A stretch of 36,270 bases of DNA, from the NCBI GenBank assembly GCA_910579155.1, contig CAJTTS010000012.1:32754-69023 (forward strand), read 5' to 3'. The notes under the pieces were generated by a model. It saw only the letters and a program-made list of their open reading frames with translations, did not search any database and was not told where the DNA came from. Within the stretch, counting starts at the first letter, position 1. Each line of letters begins with the position of its first letter. Shown here in pieces: positions 24,433 through 30,818 of the stretch. Both the position numbers and the translations under genes were made by a program. The DNA comes from an uncultured Oscillospiraceae bacterium (GTDB taxonomy: Bacteria; Bacillota_A; Clostridia; Oscillospirales; Oscillospiraceae).

Positions 24433-25934
24433 GATATTATCATTCTTATATGGACCGACAGGAAATTTCTCCCTCGGCCCACGAGAAACTGCTGAATTTG
24501 CGCGCGGAACGCAAATTGCCCCGCCGCCCCTGGGTGAGATACGCCGCGCTGGCCGCCTGCGCCGCCCTGATCCTGGGGGTGGGGGTGTGGGGGCTGAATA
24601 CAGGCTCCACGGCGGACCAGCCGGGAAGCCCCTCCCCCGTGGATCAGGCTCCCGCTCCGACGGAGGCCGTGAACCTCCCCCAACCGGACGATGCCCAACC
24701 CGTGGAGCCTCCCGAGGGCTTTGTGGTGTCCGGCCCCGCCCAGGGCGATAAGCTGGCCTTCCCCATGATCCCGTATATTCACTATCAGGACGTGAGCGCT
24801 GTCCCGGAGACCGCCGCCTCCCGGGCCTTTGCCCCCGGTTCCTTCACAGTGGATCTGACCCGCGAGGACATCCAAGCCATCTTCTGGGGCGCCCAAGGCA
24901 AGCCGGAGGCCGGCCACCCCAAAACGGAACAGGGCGACCTGCCCTGGATGCTGTTCTGGGACGGCTACACCGTCCACGGCTATGCCTGGTACGACGGTCA
25001 GGGACAGCTCACCGAGCTGACCATCCGGGGGGATAAGGGCCGGGCTTCTTTCACCCTGGAGCTTCGGCTGGGGGCGCTGCCCTTCACCTGCTGCGTGGAT
25101 ATGAGCCGGGGCGACCAGATCAGCCAATTCAACGGCGTGGACATCGCCGCCTGGAGCCGGGTGTATGACCGGGACGGCGACGGCGTCACCGATTACATCT
25201 GCGGCAGCGAGTTTATGACGCCCGACGACATCGGCGTCCGGTTTGAGAACCACAACAGCGCCATGGAAGCGGAGTATGACGGCGGCACGGGCGGCGTGGA
25301 TCCGGCCCTGGACGGTGCCTGCACCTTCAACGCCCTCTTTGTCCGTCAGGCGCTGACGGCGGACGGCGGCCTGCACCTGGACCACCTGATGGCTGCCGAC
25401 TATATCCCCTCCTGGCGCGAGGAGTCCTTTGATACCCTGGACCAGGCCCGGCAGGAGGCGGACTTCGCCCCCTACCTGCCCGCCGCAGAGCCGGAGGGCT
25501 ACAGCGCCTATATTGGGAACAAGGACTTCCACGGACATCTCAGCTATCAGGAGGGACGGCGGAATATGCTGTTCGTCCGCTGGAGCCAGGGCTATGACAA
25601 TGTGGAGGTGGAGGTCAATTTCCCCGAGGGGAACAGCACGTCCCACTATGAACCGGTGGATATCAATGTGCCGGAGAGCTATGACGCCCGCCTGTATGAC
25701 ATTCCCTGGTGCGACAGCGTGCCGGAGGAATACCGGATGGATTTTTACAGCGTCACCTTCCGGGCGGAGGACATGTCCCTGGAGGCGGTGATGGCCCGCG
25801 AAGTCCCCCACGACACCGGAGGATCGAGCTTCCACTTCAGCGTCCTGCACGCCAACGGCGTGGTGGTGAGCTATTCCTGCGACGGCATGACGGCCCGGCA
25901 GGTGTGGGAGCTGGTGGAAGGGACTCTGCCGTAA
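24429..25934 (+). CDS. Membrane-anchored anti-sigma factor with large external domain
   Basis: A 501-residue protein coupled to the ECF gene by a 4-base overlap. The short cytoplasmic N-terminus (about 35 residues: ISPSAHEKLLNLRAE) fits the anti-sigma segment seen in related clostridial pairs. One membrane helix follows (YAALAACAALILGVGVWGL, about 37-55), then a Pro/Ser-rich stalk and an external region of about 430 residues. That region contains an EF-hand-like acidic loop DRDGDGVTDYICG, which may bind calcium. I do not recognise the external fold. It probably senses an envelope signal and releases the sigma factor. Confidence 0.8.
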   Translation: MRYYHSYMDRQEISPSAHEKLLNLRAERKLPRRPWVRYAALAACAALILGVGVWGLNTGSTADQPGSPSPVDQAPAPTEAVNLPQPDDAQPVEPPEGFVVSGPAQGDKLAFPMIPYIHYQDVSAVPETAASRAFAPGSFTVDLTREDIQAIFWGAQGKPEAGHPKTEQGDLPWMLFWDGYTVHGYAWYDGQGQLTELTIRGDKGRASFTLELRLGALPFTCCVDMSRGDQISQFNGVDIAAWSRVYDRDGDGVTDYICGSEFMTPDDIGVRFENHNSAMEAEYDGGTGGVDPALDGACTFNALFVRQALTADGGLHLDHLMAADYIPSWREESFDTLDQARQEADFAPYLPAAEPEGYSAYIGNKDFHGHLSYQEGRRNMLFVRWSQGYDNVEVEVNFPEGNSTSHYEPVDINVPESYDARLYDIPWCDSVPEEYRMDFYSVTFRAEDMSLEAVMAREVPHDTGGSSFHFSVLHANGVVVSYSCDGMTARQVWELVEGTLP

Positions 25935-25950
25935 AATTGATGGACAAACA

Positions 25951-25993
25951 AAAGCCCTCCATCTCCGCCATAAAGGCGGGGATGGGGGCTTTG
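25951..25993 (+). terminator. Terminator of the ECF operon
   Basis: Long stem AAAGCCCTCCATCTCCGCC paired with GGCGGGGATGGGGGCTTT through several G-T pairs, with a 5-base loop; the T run is only three. Confidence 0.7.
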
Positions 25994-26049
25994 CCCTGCT
26001 TCCACAGACGAGACGTGTGCCCGCAGAACGTTTCTGGCGCTCTTCCGCT

Positions 26050-26077
26050 TATGTTTTTCCGGAAACGGGACGATATT
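26050..26077 (+). promoter_or_regulatory. Possible flagellar-sigma (sigma-28/SigD type) promoter
   Basis: ACGATATT at 26070-26077 matches seven of eight positions of the SigD -10 (CCGATATT). The -35 counterpart about 16 bases upstream (TATG for TAAA) is poor. It lies 50 bases before a flagellin-like gene, which raises its credibility. Confidence 0.35.
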
Positions 26078-26126
26078 GATAAAAAGGAGCATGGCCTTGA
26101 CGGCCTGGCGAAAGGGGGCCCGCGAG

Positions 26127-29072
26127 ATGGGAGAACTGATCGTTCGCAGAAACAGGGGGATGACCGTAGCCCGGTATGAGAAGACGGGTAAGGCGGAGAA
26201 GCAGGCCGGTACAAGCCAGGCCCCAAAAACAGCCGCCGCCAACCGTGCGCCGGCCACCGTCTCAGACACGCTGCGGGAGCTGATGACCCGGGTGACCCAA
26301 CTGGGGCGGCAGGCCAGGGAGGGCCGCCGGACGCTCCAGTCGGGGGAGGCCGCCCTGGCGGAGGTAGAGGACAACCTGGAACGCATGGAGGGGCTGGCCC
26401 GGGAGTCTGCGGGAGGCGGGGCGGTGGACCGCGCCGCCCTCCAAAGCTCGCTGGAACGGCTGCGGGGAGAAATTGACCGGATCGCCCGGGACGGTGTGGA
26501 AGCGGGGCTGTTTCAGGACGGGGACGAAGGCGAGGGCCTGGAAGCGCTGATCGACGCGGTGATGGACGGCCTGTCCGCCCGGCAGGAGCAGGCTCAGAGT
26601 CTACCCGGTTGGCTGCTGAACGGGATCGCCGACGCCCCTGACAGGGCGGCGCTGCTGGCCGCCCTGGGGGTGGACGGCGACGCCTCCATTTCAGACCTGC
26701 TGACCGCCCTGGGGCAGCTTCCCTTGGAGAGCGATTCCGCCTCGGGCTACCTGGCCGCGCTCTACCTGGGAACGGTCATCGCCGGAGGACGCCCCTCGGG
26801 GACAATCGACCCGGAGCTGGCGGCGGAAGGGCTGCGGCTGCTGCTGGACGCGGTGGCGGACGGCGTTTCGCCGGACGAGGCCATTGAACGGCTGACCGGC
26901 GGTATGTTTATCAGCATGGCGGATTTTGAGGCACAGTTCACTGCGGGTACGGCTCCGGGATTGCAGCCCTTTTTGATGGACCTGCTGCTGTCGGAGGACG
27001 GCGAGGCCGCCCTTACCTCCATGCTGGCCCTGATGGCGGACGGCGGCGGTGGGAACCTGGATGTGCTGATGGAGCTGATGACGGCCCTGGGCGGCTCCGG
27101 AGGCGGGTTGATGGAGCTGCTGGACGGGGCGGGTATGCAGGAAAGCGCGGAGGGTGCGCTCCCCCAACAGGAGACGTTGGAGCTGGGCGCGCTTCAGTTG
27201 ACGGGCCGGGATGTGTCCGGCGTGAGCGCCGACCCGGAGACCGGCACGGTGACGGTAGCCGGAACAGAAAGTTTGATTCTCCGGAGTCTGGGGCAGGAAC
27301 AGGAGACGGCGGCGGTCCGGCTCACCGGCTCGGCGACGGTGACGCTCCAGCAGGTGAACGTGCCGGTGTTGACGGCGGAGTCCCCCCAGGTCCGGCTGCT
27401 CAGCGCAGGGGAGAGCGCGCTGCTCCGGCTTCAACTGGGGGAGGGAACCACCCTCACCATAGACGGCGGCGGGCTGCTGCGCATCGGCACTCTGGAGGGC
27501 GGGGCGTCCAGCGTCCTGCGGCTGGCCGGAGGCGCGGTGGCGCTGACGGACGCGCAGGCCGGGAACCTGGCCGCCCCGGTGATGGTGGACGGACCCGTTT
27601 CCCTGCTGGCGGCGGAGGGGATCACCGTGGTCAATGCCCAGGGGAAACCGCTGGAGCCCTTTGACATTGTGTGGAAGCTGTTGCTTCCCAATTGGAGCTC
27701 GATTACCTCCCTGGCCGTGGACGGCAAGCAGGGGCCGCTGACCCTGATGCGGGACAATCAGGAGGACCCGGTGCGGCTGTGGCTGCTCAAGCAGGATTCC
27801 GACCAGAAATATCCCGCCCACACGCTGGCGCTCCGGGGCCGGGATAAGGCGGGCCGCCTCAAGACCCGGTATGTTTATGTGCGCTGGGACGAGCGGGGAA
27901 AGACCTTCCAGGAGATCTCCATGTATCCCAACCCCTTCACGGTCACCGGCGGGGAACAGGGCGTGGACTGGCGCTACGAGGAGGAGAGCCACACCCTCTA
28001 CATCCTGTCCAGTCAGGTGACCGCCATCGCCGGGGGAACCGGGACAGACGGCAACGAGCTGCCCTTCAGCGGCAGGATCGTCCTGTCCGATGGAATCGGC
28101 AGGGTGTCGCTGACCCTGGACGGCGTGGAATGCCGGGTGCCTACCGGAAAAGCGTTTGACCTGGGACGGGGCAATGATGTCACCCTGCTGCTACAGCGCG
28201 GGACGGACAACGTGTTTGAAAGCGGCGCGGGCTGCGCGGGAATCTCCATGGGAGACGGCACCTCCCTGCTCATCGACCAGGCGAAGGGCGCCCGCGGGGC
28301 GCCGGACGGGACCCTGACCGCCACCGGCGGGTCCGGCGGCGCGGGCATCGGCCGGGACAGCGGCACGGTACGGGAGCCCACCGGCCCCATCCGCATTCAG
28401 GGCGGCACGGTCACCGCCGTGGGCGCCGGAGGCGGCGCGGGCATCGGCGGGGCGCTGGGTGCGCCAGTGGGAGATATCCGCATCCAGGGCGGTACAGTGA
28501 GCGCTCAGGCGGGCTGCTGCGCCGCTGCCATCGGCGCGGGCATCCAAGGGGCCTGCGGCGACATCGTCATCACCGGCTCCGCCAAGGTGGTGAAGGCCCA
28601 GGGCGGCGGGCCGGACGGCGACATCGGCGGGTGCCTGTTCGGCAACTGCGGGAAAGTCCGGGTGTCCGCCGGGACGGACATCGGCGCGGCCAAGCTGTGG
28701 ACCCAAAGGGGGCTGTCCATGCAGGTAGGCGAGTCCACCGTGACGCTGCCCAGGTTCCGCGTATCCACCGGGGCTTTGCACCTGGACGAGCTGGATATCT
28801 CCACCAGGGAGGCGGCAAAGACCGCCATGTCCGTGCTCACCTCCGACCGGCGCTGGGTCACCCGGCTCCAGGGGGCCTACGGCGCGATGTACGGCCAGTT
28901 GGCGCAGAGCTTTGGCAGCATGTACAGCGTCAACCGGTACTTCAGCGTGGTGCGGGACACCAGCGAGGCCAGTTCGCTGGTGATGGATATCCGCGAGGTG
29001 CTGCGCCAGTCCCCGCTGGCAAAATTCCTCCAGGAGCGCGGGATGGAGGACGTGGGGCAGTTGCTGCGGTGA
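26127..29072 (+). CDS. Giant flagellin-like protein with hypervariable insert
   Basis: A 981-residue protein. Start at ATG 26127 (MGELIVRRNRGM), 7 bases after AGGGGGC; this resembles flagellin starts of the type M-LIV-N. Residues about 48-132 look like the flagellin D1 helices: GRRTLQSGEAALAEVEDNLERM, then LARESAGG and LERLRGEIDRIA. The last 95 residues also match the flagellin end: ISTREAAKTAMSVL, LQGAYGAMYGQLAQSFGSMY, and RDTSEASSLVMDIREV to VGQLLR. The normal D0 helix region is degenerate. Between lie about 750 residues with a beta-rich region and glycine-rich repeats (GGAGIG, IRIQGGTV, about 730-825) as in carbohydrate-binding adhesins. No signal peptide; export would need a flagellar-type route. 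Monocistronic, with no flagellar genes nearby. Confidence 0.75.
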   Translation: MGELIVRRNRGMTVARYEKTGKAEKQAGTSQAPKTAAANRAPATVSDTLRELMTRVTQLGRQAREGRRTLQSGEAALAEVEDNLERMEGLARESAGGGAVDRAALQSSLERLRGEIDRIARDGVEAGLFQDGDEGEGLEALIDAVMDGLSARQEQAQSLPGWLLNGIADAPDRAALLAALGVDGDASISDLLTALGQLPLESDSASGYLAALYLGTVIAGGRPSGTIDPELAAEGLRLLLDAVADGVSPDEAIERLTGGMFISMADFEAQFTAGTAPGLQPFLMDLLLSEDGEAALTSMLALMADGGGGNLDVLMELMTALGGSGGGLMELLDGAGMQESAEGALPQQETLELGALQLTGRDVSGVSADPETGTVTVAGTESLILRSLGQEQETAAVRLTGSATVTLQQVNVPVLTAESPQVRLLSAGESALLRLQLGEGTTLTIDGGGLLRIGTLEGGASSVLRLAGGAVALTDAQAGNLAAPVMVDGPVSLLAAEGITVVNAQGKPLEPFDIVWKLLLPNWSSITSLAVDGKQGPLTLMRDNQEDPVRLWLLKQDSDQKYPAHTLALRGRDKAGRLKTRYVYVRWDERGKTFQEISMYPNPFTVTGGEQGVDWRYEEESHTLYILSSQVTAIAGGTGTDGNELPFSGRIVLSDGIGRVSLTLDGVECRVPTGKAFDLGRGNDVTLLLQRGTDNVFESGAGCAGISMGDGTSLLIDQAKGARGAPDGTLTATGGSGGAGIGRDSGTVREPTGPIRIQGGTVTAVGAGGGAGIGGALGAPVGDIRIQGGTVSAQAGCCAAAIGAGIQGACGDIVITGSAKVVKAQGGGPDGDIGGCLFGNCGKVRVSAGTDIGAAKLWTQRGLSMQVGESTVTLPRFRVSTGALHLDELDISTREAAKTAMSVLTSDRRWVTRLQGAYGAMYGQLAQSFGSMYSVNRYFSVVRDTSEASSLVMDIREVLRQSPLAKFLQERGMEDVGQLLR
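28300..28600 (+). repeat. Glycine-rich protein repeats within the flagellin-like gene
   Basis: Three successive units of the form GGAGIG or AAIGAG, then a spacer, then GPIRIQGGTVTA / GDIRIQGGTVSA / GDIVITGSAKV. Such units make a right-handed beta-helix-like stack in many clostridial surface proteins. Two adjacent cysteines (GCC) and further cysteines sit in this stretch, unusual for a filament protein. Confidence 0.65.
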
Positions 29073-29097
29073 ACGCGTCCACGATCTTCAGTATAAA

Positions 29098-29132
29098 CGG
29101 CCCGTACCGCCGGAAACCGGTGGTACGGGCCG
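29098..29132. terminator. Hairpin terminator after the flagellin-like gene
   Basis: An 11-bp perfect stem (CGGCCCGTACC / GGTACGGGCCG) with an inner GCC-GGAAA-CCGGT element, followed by CTTCTTG. It probably serves both converging transcripts. Confidence 0.65.
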
Positions 29133-29144
29133 CTTCTTGAAACA

Positions 29145-29498
29145 TGTCCGGGCCCGAAGAGCGGGCCGGAAAATCATCAAAGAAAATCATTCCATTGTCC
29201 AACAGCCAATCCACGGCTAAATCCAATGCCGCCAATTCCACATCCGGCTTCACCTTTTCCCGTGGAAATCGCTGCCGCCGACCTGGTGGAGACGGTATTT
29301 CTCCGTCAGGTGGATATAAAATTCCTGCTGCGCCGGTGTGTACTTGGGGTAATCGCATTCGATGGCATTCAGACCCCGGTCTTTGAGTTGCTTCACCAAA
29401 GAGTCCAACTCATCGTCCGGCAGTCCCACCAGCTCAACAGGACTGTACTACCCGTCCGACGCGGTGGTGTGGGTGTGAAGCTCCATCCGCAACTTCAT
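29145..29498 (-). pseudogene. Decayed PHP-domain phosphoesterase (TrpH/YciV type)
   Basis: The minus-strand reading begins MKLRMELHTHTTASDG, the HxH metal motif of PHP phosphoesterases, and then meets TAG at 29450-29448. The same frame resumes with YSPVELVG and jumps to LPDDELDSLVKQLKDRGLNA, then YPKYTPAQQEFY and VGGSDFHGK, the C-terminal motifs of the family. About 140 central residues are missing, and a frame change follows GKR before KPDVEL. So the gene has a nonsense codon, an internal deletion and a frameshift. Its ATG overlaps the stop of the nucleotidyltransferase gene (ATGA), showing it was once the coupled last gene of that operon. TrpH/YciV-type enzymes hydrolyse 3',5'-bisphosphonucleotides. 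Confidence 0.8.
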
Positions 29499-30238
29499 TG
29501 TGCCAGCTCCTTCCGGAACTCCCGCTCGTATACTTCAATGTCGCGCTCAGAATCACATTCCAACCAAAGCGCGTCTGTGGAGATAACCTGGATCGGGAAG
29601 TTCTGTTCCGTCATCCCCTGCAAAAGAGTGGTCATATCCAGCTTGCCCACCGTTTTTGGCAGCGGATGCCGGATTGTTTCCTCAACCCATCCCCAACTCT
29701 CCGGGGTAAACCGCAGCAGCCCCATAAACTGCCCCTGAACGTCGGCACGGGTTTGGGGCTTCTGTCCGATTTCCAGCAACCGGCCGCTTCCATCCGCCCG
29801 AAATGTTTCCAGGTCCTCCAACGGGTCGTCCATGCGCTTCTGCCACAGCCCCCAATAGCCCATATAGGATGTGATGGCCAGCGGCGCTGTGCAGTTTGCC
29901 AGCAGGCGGATTACCTCCGGCGCAAAAACGATGTCGGAGTAGCAGACCAGACAGGGCTCATTTTGCAGCCACTCCCTGGCCATTGTGAGGGAGTAGAACA
30001 TGTTGGTTTGCTCCCAGATTTCGTTGCGAAAATAGGTTACCCCAGGTACGGTAAACATACCGCTCCGATACCCAGTCACAATACCAATATCCGAACGGGA
30101 AATTCCCGCCCGCTCCAACGCTTCCATACAGCGGTCCAGCAGAGTCCGGCCACATAGCGTGCACATGCACTTGGGCTTATCTTTGGTCCGTGCGCCTAAA
30201 CGGCTGCCCCTTCCGGCGGCAAGAATGATGACCTTCAT
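29495..30238 (-). CDS. Nucleotidyltransferase, likely CTP:phosphoglutamine cytidylyltransferase (Cj1416-like)
   Basis: A 247-residue NTP-transferase fold enzyme: LAAGRGSRLGARTKDKPK at residues 6-23 binds the nucleotide, and the metal aspartate lies in CYSDIVF (Asp102). It resembles sugar-1-phosphate and LicC-type cytidylyltransferases. Its place after a glutamine-kinase-like and an amidotransferase gene matches C. jejuni cj1416c, whose product couples CTP to L-glutamine phosphate, giving CDP-L-glutamine. The specific reaction is inferred from gene order. Its start overlaps the amidotransferase stop by 4 bases, and its own stop overlaps the start of the decayed PHP gene. Confidence 0.85.
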   Translation of the reverse strand: MKVIILAAGRGSRLGARTKDKPKCMCTLCGRTLLDRCMEALERAGISRSDIGIVTGYRSGMFTVPGVTYFRNEIWEQTNMFYSLTMAREWLQNEPCLVCYSDIVFAPEVIRLLANCTAPLAITSYMGYWGLWQKRMDDPLEDLETFRADGSGRLLEIGQKPQTRADVQGQFMGLLRFTPESWGWVEETIRHPLPKTVGKLDMTTLLQGMTEQNFPIQVISTDALWLECDSERDIEVYEREFRKELAQ

Positions 30239-30801
30239 AAGCGGAACGCCTCCCTAAAACGCTGAATATCCTGCTCCCGGAATCGCGCGTATCGCTCCGG
30301 ATGCCACATGATCCCCTGTATCCACGGGCAGGCGCCGTGCCTTACCGCTTCCAAAACCCCGTCCGTACTCCATGCCATAGGGGTAAGTGGCGGATGACAT
30401 TCTACCGCCCCCCAGCCATGGAAGCTGTTGACCAAATCGCCGTTGTCCAAGGGGTGCTCTACCCGAATATGCCCCCCAATCCGTTGAAGCGGGGTCTCGA
30501 AATAGTCCAAAAGCACCTGCATCCCACGGCACACCCCGTAAAGCGGGGTTCCCGTTTCTATGGACCACCGGATCAGCTCGCGCTCTATCTCGTCCCGCTC
30601 CGGCGCGTCGCCGCCGCAGGAAGCCAGATCGTTTCCGCCGGTGAGGATGATCCCCGCGACGGGCAGCGCCTCCATCAGTTCCCGCACCGTCGGCAGATGG
30701 TTTGGCAGCGTCAACGGCAGAAAGCCGCAGGCTTCCATGAAGACCGCCCAATCCTGGGCGAGGGCGTCCCGCCGCTCTCCAATCGCTTCGATCCGCTCCA
30801 C
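30235..30801 (-). CDS. Class I glutamine amidotransferase, likely CDP-L-glutamine hydrolase (Cj1417-like)
   Basis: A PuuD-type class I amidotransferase domain: nucleophile Cys91 in YGVCRGMQ, His167 and Glu169 in IMWHPER, and the loop IILTGGNDL. The C. jejuni equivalent splits CDP-L-glutamine into glutamate and CDP-phosphoramidate, leaving the amide nitrogen on phosphorus. The GTG at 30801 gives 188 residues but omits the first beta strand. In-frame codons upstream read IKKLIALTQRV, which family members would be expected to contain; yet between the in-frame stop (about 30846) and 30801 there is no ATG, GTG or TTG. Translation may begin at a rare codon (ATC 30831, CTG 30822 or ATT 30819), coupled to the overlapping upstream stop. 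Start uncertain; family assignment firm. Confidence 0.8.
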   Translation of the reverse strand: MERIEAIGERRDALAQDWAVFMEACGFLPLTLPNHLPTVRELMEALPVAGIILTGGNDLASCGGDAPERDEIERELIRWSIETGTPLYGVCRGMQVLLDYFETPLQRIGGHIRVEHPLDNGDLVNSFHGWGAVECHPPLTPMAWSTDGVLEAVRHGACPWIQGIMWHPERYARFREQDIQRFREAFRL

Positions 30802-30818
30802 CCGCTGGGTCAGCGCAA

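Noticed and set aside
28300..28600. CRISPR or DNA-level tandem repeat
   Set aside because: The periodicity is at protein level (glycine-rich beta units); the DNA units differ and lie within one continuous reading frame.
29200..29260. The minus-strand frame reading KVKPDVELAALDLAVDWLL as an independent small gene
   Set aside because: The KPDVEL portion is the C-terminal motif of the decayed PHP gene in a shifted frame; no start signal of its own.
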